Below, piece after piece: positions 27,005 to 37,036 of a DNA stretch of 41,116 nt. The notes beneath the pieces are model-generated. The model did not search any database. It was not told where the DNA came from and saw only the letters and a list, made by a program, of their open reading frames with translations. Source of the stretch: Saprospiraceae bacterium. GTDB taxonomy: Bacteria; Bacteroidota; Bacteroidia; Chitinophagales; Saprospiraceae. How positions within the stretch are numbered: position 1 is the first letter of the stretch; the number at the start of each line of letters is the position of its first letter. A program made the translations under genes and the position numbers. The DNA lies in contig JADKGF010000033.1 of the NCBI GenBank assembly GCA_016717105.1, forward strand, positions 1 through 41,116, given 5' to 3'.

Positions 27005-27287
27005 AGATACTTATTTTAAAAAATGAAAAAATTACTTCATTAAAACAACATCATGAATAAATCCAAGACATTATGATATTTTAGAATTTGTATAATATTG
27101 CTATACACTACTTTACCTTACATCAATTATAATACCAAATCCTTCATTTCAATAAAGGCAATTTTTCATTTTGTAATTAAATAAATTTATATAACATTAT
27201 ATATCAAAATTTTATGTGTTAAATATTATTGTAAATTAAAAATATATAATTTGAATATTTGTTATTATCGTTATTATCAAAACATAA
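27005..27287. other. AT-rich intergenic region between divergent thioredoxin-SPOR and fabH genes
   Basis: This is about 280 bp of very AT-rich DNA with no convincing reading frame on either strand and no clean TTTG/TAnnTTTG pair. It must hold promoters for both divergent genes. rpmF and plsX, which often precede fabH in Bacteroidota, are not present. Confidence 0.6.
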
Positions 27288-27323
27288 AAAGAATTATCTT
27301 GCGCCTCTTTTCAAAAGTCATTT

Positions 27324-28328
27324 ATAAATCCAAAAACAAGGGCAAAAATCCTTGCAGCAATAACTGGCGTAGGCGGATATGTCCCTGATGATGTACTTAC
27401 AAATGCAGATTTAGAAAAGATGGTCGACACTACAGACGAGTGGATCACCACTAGAACTGGTATCAAAGAAAGGAGAATTCTTAGGACGCCAGGCAAAGCT
27501 ACTTCAGACATGGGCTTAGAAGTTGTTCGCCAACTTTTAGAAAAGACCGGTACGAAACCAGAAGAAATTGACTTACTTATATGTGCTACAGTCACACCAG
27601 ATACTACTTTTCCTGATACGGCCAATACTATTTTGGACAAGGCTGGAGCTAAAAATGCTTTTGGATTTGATATTAATGCTGCATGTTCTGGATTTTTATT
27701 TGCACTTACTACAGGCGCTAAATTTATCGAATCTGGCATGTATAAAAAGGTCATAGTCATCGGCGCAGATAAAATGTCTGCTATCGTAGATTACTCTGAT
27801 CGATCCACATGTATAATTTTTGGTGATGGAGCTGGTGGAGTTTTGTTGGAACCAAATACAGAAGGGAATGGCGTTATTGATGCGATATTGAAATCTGATG
27901 GTTCGGGAAGAGAGTTTTTGCATATGAAAGCAGGAGGATCATTAAAACCCGCTACACCTGAAACGGTGGCAAATAAGGAACATTTTGTTTTTCAGGATGG
28001 GAAACCTGTATTCAAGGCTGCCGTCACAGGAATGGTTACTACAGTCAATCAGGTATTGGCAAGAAATAATATGACCACAGAAGACATTGATTGGTTAGTC
28101 CCACATCAGGCCAATATGCGTATTATAAATTCGGTTGGTGATATGCTGGATTTTCCAATGGACAAAGTCATGGTCAATATACATAAATACGGCAATACAA
28201 CTGCGGGTACGTTACCGCTTTGTTTGTGGGAATATGAATCTCAACTCAAAAAAGGAGACAACCTGATGTTGACTGCATTTGGCGGCGGATTCACATGGGG
28301 CAGCCTATATCTTAAATGGGCATACTGA
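27324..28328 (+). CDS. fabH: 3-oxoacyl-ACP synthase III (start codon unclear)
   Basis: This enzyme starts fatty-acid synthesis by condensing acetyl-CoA with malonyl-ACP. The catalytic triad is visible: Cys in INAACSGFLFAL, His in VPHQANMRI and Asn in KYGNTTAGTLP. An ATG at 27420 would begin at MVDTTDEWITTRTGIKERRI, but the family N-terminus is encoded upstream in the same frame (ILAAITGVGGYVPDDVLTNADLEK), so translation must begin earlier. The frame is open back to a stop at 27285 and contains no ATG, GTG or TTG before 27420; the nearest candidate is ATA at 27324 (I-N-P-K-T-R-A-K). Either a rare start is used or the true start has been lost to a sequence error. It is followed by efp. Confidence 0.92.
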   Translation: MNPKTRAKILAAITGVGGYVPDDVLTNADLEKMVDTTDEWITTRTGIKERRILRTPGKATSDMGLEVVRQLLEKTGTKPEEIDLLICATVTPDTTFPDTANTILDKAGAKNAFGFDINAACSGFLFALTTGAKFIESGMYKKVIVIGADKMSAIVDYSDRSTCIIFGDGAGGVLLEPNTEGNGVIDAILKSDGSGREFLHMKAGGSLKPATPETVANKEHFVFQDGKPVFKAAVTGMVTTVNQVLARNNMTTEDIDWLVPHQANMRIINSVGDMLDFPMDKVMVNIHKYGNTTAGTLPLCLWEYESQLKKGDNLMLTAFGGGFTWGSLYLKWAY

Positions 28329-28357
28329 AATCACAATTAGTTGATAACAATATAAAA

Positions 28358-28388
28358 TTTGGTTTACCAAAGAAGTTTTTTAATTTTG
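28358..28388 (+). promoter_or_regulatory. Bacteroidota-type promoter for efp-accB-accC
   Basis: TTTG (28358-28361), exactly 19 bp, then TAATTTTG (28381-28388), an exact consensus match. Transcription would start near 28395, about 26 nt before the efp ATG. Confidence 0.75.
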
Positions 28389-28420
28389 CAATGTTTTTAA
28401 AAAAATAGTAATAATCATTT

Positions 28421-28987
28421 ATGGCAAGTACTTCAGATATTCGAAATGGACTTTGTCTCACCTATAATGGTGATATATACTCAGTTGTGGAATTTCTACA
28501 TGTAAAACCAGGCAAAGGCAATGCTTTTGTCAGAACAAAACTCAAAAGTCTCACTACAGGCAAAGTAGTGGAAAACACCTTTCCAGCAGGACACAAAATA
28601 GATGACGTCCGCGTTGAAAGAAGAAAATTCCAATACCTTTACAATGATGAGAGTGGATACAATTTTATGGACAATGAGACGTATGATCAGGTTTCGCTCA
28701 ATGAAGCAATGCTCGAAAGACCTGATTTCCTAAAGGAAGGAAGCGAAATAGAAATTTTGTTTCACGCAGAAAAAAACATACCACTAACAGCTGAAATGCC
28801 TCAAAGTATAATCCTCGAAATTACCTACACAGAGCCAGGTGTAAGAGGAGATACTGCTACCAACGTCACAAAACCTGCTACCGTAGAAACTGGTGCAGAA
28901 GTAAAAGTTCCTATTTTTATCAATCAAGGAGACAGAATCAAGATAGATACCAAGACTGGTGCATATCTGGAAAGAGTCAAAGCATAA
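28421..28987 (+). CDS. efp: Translation elongation factor P
   Basis: A 188-residue protein with the three-barrel EF-P layout. The N-terminal KOW-like domain contains the loop KPGKGNAF, whose tip residue is Lys32, the position that is modified in many bacteria. EF-P relieves ribosome stalling at polyproline. The ending GDRIKIDTKTGAYLERVKA is typical. It has its own promoter inside the fabH-efp gap and is probably co-transcribed with accB and accC. Confidence 0.97.
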   Translation: MASTSDIRNGLCLTYNGDIYSVVEFLHVKPGKGNAFVRTKLKSLTTGKVVENTFPAGHKIDDVRVERRKFQYLYNDESGYNFMDNETYDQVSLNEAMLERPDFLKEGSEIEILFHAEKNIPLTAEMPQSIILEITYTEPGVRGDTATNVTKPATVETGAEVKVPIFINQGDRIKIDTKTGAYLERVKA

Positions 28988-29006
28988 CCATTAAAATAAA
29001 TGCCTT

Positions 29007-29510
29007 ATGAATTTCAATGAAATACAAGAGCTTATCAAGCTTATCAATAAATCCAACCTTACCGAATTTAAACTCAAGGACAAAGATTTTGAAGTATTAA
29101 TCAGAACTGATAAATATCAGAAAGGATCGGGACAAACGTACATTACAGCGCCTCCAGCAACCATGTCTGTCATGCCTCAACAGCAAGCAGCCATTGCGCC
29201 TTCGAATGCACCTGCAGCAACTGCACCAAAAAATGATGAACAATCAGGTGCTGAAACTGCTAAAGGAAAAAATATTGTAGAAATCAAGTCGCCAATTGTG
29301 GGTACGTTTTATAGAGCATCAGGCCCGGACAAACCGGTTTTCACCAAAGTAGGTGACCAAGTAAAACAAGGTGATGTAGTGTGTATTATAGAAGCGATGA
29401 AATTATTTAATGAAATAGAAAGTGATGCAACTGGTACAATAGTAAAAGTACTTGTAGAAGACGCTTCGCCGGTAGAATATGATCAGGTACTATTCCTGGT
29501 AGAGGTATAG
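29007..29510 (+). CDS. accB: Biotin carboxyl carrier protein of acetyl-CoA carboxylase
   Basis: A 167-residue protein. An N-terminal helical part (residues 1-40) is followed by a Pro/Ala-rich linker (about 47-85) and a C-terminal biotinyl domain. The biotin attachment site is Lys132 in IEAMKLFNE. AccB carries carboxybiotin between biotin carboxylase and the carboxyltransferase. It starts 19 bp after efp and precedes accC. Confidence 0.96.
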   Translation: MNFNEIQELIKLINKSNLTEFKLKDKDFEVLIRTDKYQKGSGQTYITAPPATMSVMPQQQAAIAPSNAPAATAPKNDEQSGAETAKGKNIVEIKSPIVGTFYRASGPDKPVFTKVGDQVKQGDVVCIIEAMKLFNEIESDATGTIVKVLVEDASPVEYDQVLFLVEV

Positions 29511-29560
29511 TACCTCATATTTTCAATTGTCGTATTTCATCACTTTATTAAGTAATGTAC

Positions 29561-30909
29561 ATGTTTAATAAGATATTAATAGCCAATCGAGGAGAGATTG
29601 CCTTGAGAATTATTCGTACCTGTAAAGAGATGGGTATAAAAACTGTAGCCATCTATTCAAAAGCAGATGCCGAAAGTCTCCATGTAAGATTTGCAGATGA
29701 AGCAGTTTGTATCGGACCAGCTTCATCCGCAGAGTCATACCTAAATATACCGCGAATCATGGCAGCTGTCGAGATTACAAATGCCGACGCTATCCATCCA
29801 GGATATGGTTTTCTGGCAGAAAATGCGGGTTTTGCTGAGATATGCAGACAATCAGGTGTGAAATTTATCGGACCTACGCGGAGATGATAAATAAAATGGG
29901 TGATAAAGTCACTGCAAAGGAAACCATGATAAAAGCTGGTGTACCTGTAGTGCCAGGCTCAGATGGGCTCTTGAAAGATGTAAAACAAGGCATCAAAATA
30001 GCCAATCAAATAGGTTATCCTGTCATACTAAAAGCAACTGCTGGTGGTGGTGGTAAAGGTATGCGTATCGTTACTAAAGATGATGAATTTGAAGATGCCT
30101 GGGATAGTGCAAGAAAAGAAGCTAAAGCATCGTTTACCAATGATGGTATTTATGTCGAAAAATATGTAGTAGAGCCAAGGCATATAGAGTTTCAAATCGT
30201 CGGTGACCAATACGGTAATGTATGTCATCTTTCCGAAAGAGATTGTTCTATCCAACGCAGACATCAAAAGCTTGTAGAAGAAAGTCCATCACCATTTATG
30301 ACTCCTGAGCTAAGAGAAAAAATGGGTGAAGCAGCCATCAAAGCAGGCAAATCTATAAATTATGAAGGTGTAGGTACCATAGAGTTTCTGGTGGACAAAT
30401 TCAGGAATTTTTACTTTATGGAAATGAACACGCGTATCCAAGTAGAGCATCCAGTGACAGAAGAAGTTATAGATCATGACCTCATAAAAGAACAGATCAA
30501 AGTAGCCGCAGGTATTCCGATCTCTGGCAAAAATTATTACCCAACAATGCATGCTATGGAGTGCCGTATTAATGCGGAAGATATTTTTAATGGATTCAGA
30601 CCAAATCCAGGTAAAATCACATCATTCCACAGTGCAAAAGGACATGGCGTACGCGTAGATACCCATGTGTATGCGGGCTATTCGGTGCCACCGTTTTATG
30701 ATTCGATGATTGCAAAACTGATATGCAAAGCTCAGACTAGAGAAGATTGTATTAAAAAAATGCAGCGCGCACTTGACGAATTTGTGATCGAAGGCATCAA
30801 GACCACAATACCTTTCCATAAGGCGCTGATGAAAAACGAAGCTTTTAAAAGTGGTGATTTCAATACCGGCTTCATGAATACATTTGACATGGACAATTGT
30901 AAAGAATAA
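29561..30909 (+). CDS. accC: Biotin carboxylase subunit of acetyl-CoA carboxylase (one frameshift)
   Basis: About 449 residues after reconstruction. The N-terminus is FNKILIANRGEIALRII; ATG 29561 fits the family better than ATG 29555. The ATP-grasp core carries KATAGGGGKGMRIV and HIEFQIVGDQYGNVCHL, and the C-terminus carries EMNTRIQVEHPVTE. The frame breaks at 29874-29880: the first frame ends GVKFIGPT-stop, and the next continues AEMINKMGDKVTAKETMIKAG, so one base is missing near the acgcgg sequence. Because biotin carboxylase is needed for fatty-acid synthesis, a sequence error is more likely than a real pseudogene. It ATP-dependently carboxylates the biotin on AccB. Confidence 0.95.
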
Positions 30910-30946
30910 TAGTAAAATCTAAAACATCAATCAACAGCAAAAAAAG

Positions 30947-32752
30947 ATGAATGGCTTCTGGCGATTGATCTCCAGAATAAAGGATTATAAACGGAGTTTT
31001 GCACTAAGTATTATTTCCAATATTTTTTATTCAATATTTACAATCATAAGTATTCCACTACTTGTGCCATTTTTTACTATTTTATTCGAAAGATCTACAC
31101 CTGATCCTGTACTCCCTAAAGGAACCAATCTTATGGAGTGGATCAAGTATTATATTTCCTTTCTTATCAATGAACATGGCAAACAAAGCGCCTTGTTGTA
31201 CGTCTGTCTAGCGCTGATCGTAGTTTTTTTCTTAAAAAATCTTTTTAGATACAGTGCCCAGTACTTCATTACACCTATGAGGTATGGCATTATTTATGAC
31301 CTACGCAAAAAGCTTTTCCAAAAATATTTAGATCTACCATTGAGCTTTTATTCTAATGAAAGAAAAGGCGGATTATTGTCCTCTATCACAGTAGATGTTC
31401 AGGAAGTAGAATGGTCCATTTTAAGTGTGATCGAAGCTGTATTTAAGTCACCAGTCATCATGGCTGGAAGTATATTTTATATGATTTACATCAGTCCACA
31501 GTTGACCGTGTTTGCCTTTTTTCTAGTCATATTTGCAGGCATAATCATAGGTAAGACGGTGACATCACTTAAAAAGAACTCTGAGAACATACAAGAGTCT
31601 ATGGCCATTTACATCCCATGTAGAAGAAACACTCGGTGGCCTGAGGATCATCAAAGGGTTTAACGCAGAGTCTTACCAAGCGGGCAAATTTGAAAAAGAA
31701 AATGGTTTTTTTAGGGATATCCTAATCAAAGTGATCAATAGAAGAGACTTGGCTAGCCCTGTATCAGAATTTTTGGGCGTTTCGGTAGTGACGGTTTTGA
31801 TGTGGTATGGTGCTACATTGGTATTTAATGCAGAGTTAGAACCAGAAACATTTTTTTCCTTTATTTTTGCATTTTATCAAGTGATAGAACCTGCAAAATC
31901 CTTCTCTTCTGCCTATTTTAATATCCAAAAAGGTCTGGCGGCATTAGACAGAATAGATAGAGTCCTCGATCTACGCAATGACATCACTTCCAAGCCAGAT
32001 GCTATTAATAAAAAGGAATTTACAAACAAAATCGCCTTCGAAAACGTGAGTTTCGCCTATAAAGACACTCATAAAAAGCACTAAACAACGTAAACCTTAC
32101 GATAAATAAGGGTGAGATTGTGGCCTTAGTTGGATCTTCAGGTGCCGGTAAATCCACTTTTGCAGATTTGCTACCTAGGTTTTATGATCCTACAGAAGGA
32201 AAAATCACCATTGATGGCATTGATATTAAGGACATGTCAATAAATAGCCTTCGATCTTTATTTGGAATCGTGTCTCAAGATCCGGTTTTGCTACATGACA
32301 CGATCAGCAACAATATAACCTTTGGGCAAAATGACTACACATTGGATCAAATAAAAGAAGCTGCCAATATAGCCAATGCGCATGATTTTATATCAGCATT
32401 GCCTGATGGTTATAATACATCTCTAGGAGACAGAGGATTAAAACTGTCGGGAGGACAAAGGCAGCGTTTGACTATTGCCAGAGCAATATTGCGAAATCCA
32501 CCTATCCTCATCCTAGACGAGGCGACATCAGCACTAGACTCTGAGTCTGAAAAACTGGTACAAGAAGCCCTAGAAAAAGTCATGGAAAGTCGCACATCCA
32601 TTGTCGTGGCCCATAGACTTTCGACCATACAAAAAGCTGATAAAATAATCGTACTTGAAGACGGAAGTATCGTACAATGTGGTACACATACCGAGTTATT
32701 AAATGTAGATGGTCCATATAGGAGATTTGTTGAAATCCAGACAATTGTGTAA
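30947..32752 (+). CDS. MsbA-like ABC exporter, fused membrane and ATPase domains (two frameshifts)
   Basis: About 600 residues when joined. The N-terminal ~330 residues form the six-helix exporter domain. The C-terminal ATPase domain has Walker A GSSGAGKST, Q-loop IVSQDPVLL, signature LSGGQRQR, Walker B ILILDEATSALD and the switch His in VAHRLST. The first break is near 31610-31616: the frame after it reads TSHVEETLGGLRIIKGFNAESY. The second is a missing A in the run 32073-32077: after it KALNNVNLTINKGEIVALVG follows. Family members flip lipid A or other lipids and drugs across the inner membrane. galK starts 8 bp after the stop. Confidence 0.92.
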
Positions 32753-32760
32753 TCAATACA

Positions 32761-33905
32761 ATGAAAGAAGATATAACCGCATCTTTTATTGCTCAATATA
32801 AAAAGACACCTGATCATTGCCACTTTGCACCAGGTAGGGCTAATATTATTGGAGAACATACAGATTACAATGAAGGATTTGTACTTCCTTTCGCACTTGA
32901 GAAGGGAATTTGGTTTGCTGGCTCGGTCAATAACACTTCTGTGATCAGCATCAAAGCCAAGGATACAGACGAATACACTGAAATTGACCTTGATACATTG
33001 CAATCCCAAAATGATTATAGTTGGGCAAAATATTTTATTCAAGTACTCCTAGCTTTACCAAATAAGAACATACGTGGTGCTGAGATTTGTTTTGGTGGCA
33101 ATCTACCGATAGGTGCCGGAATTTCTTCATCTTCAGCCATAGCATGCGGATTTACCTATTTATTGGATAAACTAAATTCATTAATGCTTTCGCCTAAAGA
33201 ATTGGTAGATACGGCAGGTTTGGCAGAACAAAATCATGGTGTCAAAGGTGGAATCATGGACCCATTTTGTATTTTCAATGGAAAAAAAGATAAAGCCATT
33301 CTATTAGATTGCAGGAACGATGCTGCTGAATTATTGCCACTTGAATTAAAAAATCACAAATTTTATTTGATAAATACCAATGTCAAACATCATCTTCTGG
33401 ATACAGATTATAATAACAGAAGAAAACAATGTGATTTGGCAGTATCGTACATTAACCAATATATAAAACCAATATCAGCCTTAAGAGATTTGCAAATTAC
33501 AAATCTCATAGAACTTCAATCTAAACTAGATGACGATGTTTTTCGGATTGTAAGTTTTGTTGTGCAGGAGAATAATCGGGTTTTATTGGCAAAAGAAGCG
33601 CTTACAAATCATAATTTTACTTGGCTAGGTACGCTGATGTATGAATCTCATGATGGCCTATCGCAAATGTATCGGGTGAGTTGTGATGAGCTTGATTGGC
33701 TAGTAAATTATACCTTTAATCATGATCATATCTTAGGTGCACGTATGATGGGCGGAGGATTCGGTGGCTGTACCATCAATCTGGTCAATGGTGATCTTGG
33801 TGAAGATTTTCAAGAAAAATAAAATCATTGTACTTTAAGGAGTTTGGGAAATTGCCCGACATTTTTGAAATATCTTCAGCTGATGGTATTCTTGCTATGA
33901 ACTAA
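32761..33905 (+). CDS. galK: Galactokinase (one frameshift near the C-terminus)
   Basis: A GHMP kinase phosphorylating galactose in the Leloir pathway. Motifs are the substrate-binding FAPGRANIIGEHTDYNEGFV, the ATP-binding PIGAGISSSSA and the third GHMP motif GARMMGGGFGGCTINLV. The first frame stops at 33822, about 28 residues early. A missing A in the run 33815-33819 explains it: the next frame reads KIKSLYFKEFGKLPDIFEIS, ending at TAA 33903-33905, which is the normal galactokinase tail. Full length is about 381 residues. No galT or galE is adjacent. Confidence 0.94.
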
Positions 33906-33983
33906 ATCACCATTTTTTAGAACTTTTTACAAATCGATAAACTTTTGTAAAGGTAATTTGCGTTTGCATTAAAAATATAAACC

Positions 33984-35950
33984 ATGGCATATCTTAGGCT
34001 TATTCGTATAATTAAATGCGCTCTATTTTCTACACTATTTATTTTTATAGGTGGAGAAATTATGGCACAAACCACAAAAGAGACTTTGACAAAAAGGAGA
34101 AAAGATTTTGAAGAGGCCAAAACATTTGCAAAAGTGGAGAATTGGATAAAAGCAACGATAAATTCCTAAATTACTATCAGCAAAACCAGATTTACTGAAG
34201 CATATCTCCGCTTGGCTTCCAATTATTATCAACAAAAATTTTATTTACCTGCTGAAGAAAACTTCAAGAAAGCGATAAATCTTCAACCTGATTTTGATCC
34301 AGAAATGTATTACTCATTAGCTATGGTACAGACAGAATTGAAAAAACATGCAGAAGCAGCTGACCAACTGGATACATACATCATCAAAGCTAAAGACAAA
34401 CCTGAAAAGGTAAAAAAAGCAACAAAACAGCGAGACAACCTAAGATTTATCACATTTGCTTTAAAACATCCGGTACCTTTTCAGCCGATAAATATGGGCG
34501 TCAGCATCAATTCAGAAAATTCTGAATATTCACCTGCATTGTCATTGGATGGATCCAAGATGATTTATACCAGAAATGTCAAAAAACCAACAGATTTTAC
34601 TGGACAAGAGGACTTTTTATATCTGAGTTCGATGGGACACGCTGGAGCGAATCATATGCACTGACAGACATCAATACTTTACAAAATGAAGGCGCCTTTG
34701 CCTTAGCAGCTAATGGAAAATACATGGTATTTACGGCATGTGACCGAAGAGATGCATTTGGAAGTTGTGATTTATACTATTCCATGCTTATGAATGGCGA
34801 GTGGACAATGCCTGTCAATATGGGACATAAGGTCAATTCTGCAGCTTGGGATTCACAGCCGACATTATCTGCAGATGGAAGAACCTTAATTTTCGCCAGC
34901 AAACGATTGGGGACGCTTGGTGGATCAGATATATTTATTACACAAAAAGATGAAAAAGATGCCTGGACAATTCCAGTAAATATCGGGCCGACAATCAATA
35001 CTGAAGGTGACGACGAAAGCCCTTTTCTCCATCCAGATGGTGTCACGCTTTACCTGAGATCTAATGGAAGACCTGGCATGGGCAAACATGATCTATATTT
35101 CAGCAAAAAGAATGATACAACTGATCTTTATCAGACTCCTGTCAACCTTGGTTATCCAATAAATACTTATGGAGATGAAGGTTCACTAACTGTATCTCTA
35201 GACGGCACCATGGCGTATTATGCAAGTGATTCTCACCCTAGCGATGCTACTAAATACAACAATCTCGATATATACTCTTTTGAATTATACGAAGATGCAC
35301 GACCTAAGGCGACTACATTTATTAAAGGTCAGGTTACCGATGCGATTACTGGTAAGTCGGTAAAGGCTGCCATCACCATTTTGGATCTGAAAACCAAAAA
35401 AGTGGTATTTAAAATCCAAACAGACGAAAAAGGAGAATTCATAAGCGGAATCACCGTAGGCAAAAACTATGTTTGTATCGCCGAAAATAAATTATATACT
35501 TATCATGCTGAAAACTTCGATCTTACAGATGTTAAAGTTTTTTCTAAACCTTACAATCTGGATATCAAGCTCCAACCTATCCCAAAAAAAGAAACAATCG
35601 AAACTACAGCTCCTATCATTTTGCAGAACATTTTTTTCAACACTGGATCAGCCGACCTTCTGCCTGAATCTTCTCAGGAAATCGCGCTAATCAGTAATAT
35701 GATGTCTGAAAATAAAAATATTTCTATCCAAATAATAGGACATACTGATGATGTAGGCAATGATGCAGATAACCAACTTCTTTCAGAACAAAGAGCAAAA
35801 GCAGTAGCTACTGCCATCATTGCCAAAGGTATATCACCCGCTCGAATACAATCAATAGGTAAGGGCGAGACTCAACCAATAGCTGAAAATACAAGCGATG
35901 AAGGCAGACGTAAAAACAGAAGAACTGAGATGTTGGTTAAAATTCAATAG
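33984..35950 (+). CDS. PorE-like TPR / PD40 / CarboxypepD-reg / OmpA protein (three frameshifts)
   Basis: About 655 residues when joined. It has a signal peptide (ending GGEIMAQ), TPR helices to about residue 160, PD40 blades (GRTLIFASKRLGTLGGSDIFI, TLYLRSNGRPGMGKHDLYFS), a carboxypeptidase-regulatory-like domain (FIKGQVTDAITGKSVKAAITI) and a C-terminal OmpA domain (IFFNTGSADLLPES, IIGHTDDVGNDADNQLLSEQRA, GRRKNRRTEMLV) that binds peptidoglycan. The order matches T9SS component PorE, though many paralogues exist. Frame breaks lie near 34150 and 34193 (compensating; between them DKFLNYYQQNQIY) and near 34629 (then DGTRWSESYALTDINTL). Compare the SPOR-ended counterpart at 4062-6140. Confidence 0.88.
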
Positions 35951-35991
35951 AGTTATTGAATGCGCCAATTCCCAACACAAATGGTGCTCAA

Positions 35992-36426
35992 TTATTTTAC
36001 TCTAACATCAGTGATGAGACTTACCTTTGACTTGATAGAATTAGAAATCAGACAAGCACTTTCTGATTTTTGCAAGATTCGTTCTGCTTTTTCTCTATCC
36101 GATTCAGACTCTATCACTAGGATTGGCTTTAGGGCTACTTCAGTCATGAGGTATTTTCCATCTACTTTTTCGAGTTTGCCATCTGCAGTACAATGAAAAG
36201 AAGTGAAAGATAATTTAGAGTTTTCAGCAATAGCAAGAAATGTCGTCATAAAACAGCCATTTACCGCTGCCGTAAAAAAATGTTCTGGAGACCAAACACC
36301 TTCCATTCCTTTGGGAAATTGTGGTGGCGTAGCGATATCTATCTTATTCAACAATTCTGGTGAAGATGCTTCACCGATTCTATCTGCCATCCACTTTACA
36401 TCTACTTGATATATATGTGATTCCAT
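35992..36426 (-). CDS. OsmC family protein
   Basis: A 144-residue protein of the OsmC/Ohr fold, with the two conserved cysteines Cys58 (FFTAAVNGCFMTTFLAIA) and Cys125 (KSESACLISNSIKS). Such proteins reduce organic hydroperoxides or related thiol-reactive compounds. It is the last gene of a three-gene operon, 2 bp after the small membrane protein and following the rhodanese, so a role in thiol or persulfide handling is likely. Confidence 0.92.
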   Translation of the reverse strand: MESHIYQVDVKWMADRIGEASSPELLNKIDIATPPQFPKGMEGVWSPEHFFTAAVNGCFMTTFLAIAENSKLSFTSFHCTADGKLEKVDGKYLMTEVALKPILVIESESDREKAERILQKSESACLISNSIKSKVSLITDVRVK

Positions 36427-36428
36427 GG

Positions 36429-36674
36429 TTATTTTGGTTTAATGATTTCAAATTTGGGTTCTTCATTTTCATCAGTAATTTTGGTCTGATTCACACCACA
36501 ACCACCTGAACCACAACATCCTGTATTCGAAATGGCTTGGACAAGTAATATAGTTCCCAAAAAAGCTGAAAAATTATCCTTTGAAAAGTAGGCTTGAAAA
36601 AGAATAAATAATCCCGCTGATAGCCTGAGCCATCTCATCCAATTCCATCCTGTCAAAATAAGATTGCTTATCAT
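36429..36674 (-). CDS. Small inner-membrane protein (YgaP-TM / DUF2892-like)
   Basis: An 81-residue protein with two hydrophobic helices (WLRLSAGLFILFQAYF and FLGTILLVQAISN) followed by a cysteine cluster (GCCGSGGCG) and a charged tail. The start WNWMRWLRLSAGLFI is typical of small DUF2892-like proteins found with rhodaneses. It lies 2 bp after the rhodanese and 2 bp before osmC. The Cys cluster may bind metal or sulfane sulfur; this is inferred. Confidence 0.75.
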   Translation of the reverse strand: MISNLILTGWNWMRWLRLSAGLFILFQAYFSKDNFSAFLGTILLVQAISNTGCCGSGGCGVNQTKITDENEEPKFEIIKPK

Positions 36675-36676
36675 AC

Positions 36677-36967
36677 TTAGTCTTGCATTGCCTTTGATTT
36701 ATAATAATTTACAGTCATCCAAGATCCACCATTGACGCATTCAATGCCCTGAGCTGCAAGATATCCTTCTGCCTGACCACTACGATTGCCTGATGCACAA
36801 CACAAAATGAGTGGTGATGCCAATGTTTTTATTTCTTCCAATCGGTATGGAATTTCATTGAGTGGAATATTGAATGATCCCAATACATTTCCACCCATAA
36901 ATTCTCCTTGTGTACGCACATCGATTATAGTGCCGCTGTTATTGACAATTAATTGTTCTGCATCCAT
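36677..36967 (-). CDS. Single-domain rhodanese (sulfurtransferase)
   Basis: A 96-residue rhodanese domain with an N-terminal IDVRTQGEFMGGNVLGSFNIPL and an active-site loop CASGNRS, where Cys57 is the catalytic cysteine of the CxxGxR form. It carries sulfane sulfur. It is the first gene of the operon with the small membrane protein and the OsmC protein. A TACCTTTG promoter element lies 18 bp upstream. Confidence 0.93.
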   Translation of the reverse strand: MDAEQLIVNNSGTIIDVRTQGEFMGGNVLGSFNIPLNEIPYRLEEIKTLASPLILCCASGNRSGQAEGYLAAQGIECVNGGSWMTVNYYKSKAMQD

Positions 36968-36984
36968 ATTTCATTTATTTTTTG

Positions 36985-36992
36985 CAAAGGTA
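36985..36992 (-). promoter_or_regulatory. -7 promoter element of the rhodanese operon
   Basis: TACCTTTG on the minus strand (followed by CA) is an exact TAnnTTTG element, with the ATG 18 bp downstream at 36967. The -33 position has no clear TTTG. Confidence 0.5.
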
Positions 36993-37036
36993 CGACCTGC
37001 CAGACTAATGCTGTGCTACTTTAGTTACCGACTACA

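Noticed and set aside
27005..27287. Hidden rpmF or other small gene before fabH
   Set aside because: No frame with a start and plausible protein composition was found; the region is uniformly AT-rich with frequent stops.
31731..32084. Separate small membrane protein between two ABC transporter parts
   Set aside because: It continues the exporter domain in another frame on both sides; the junctions read as one normal exporter.
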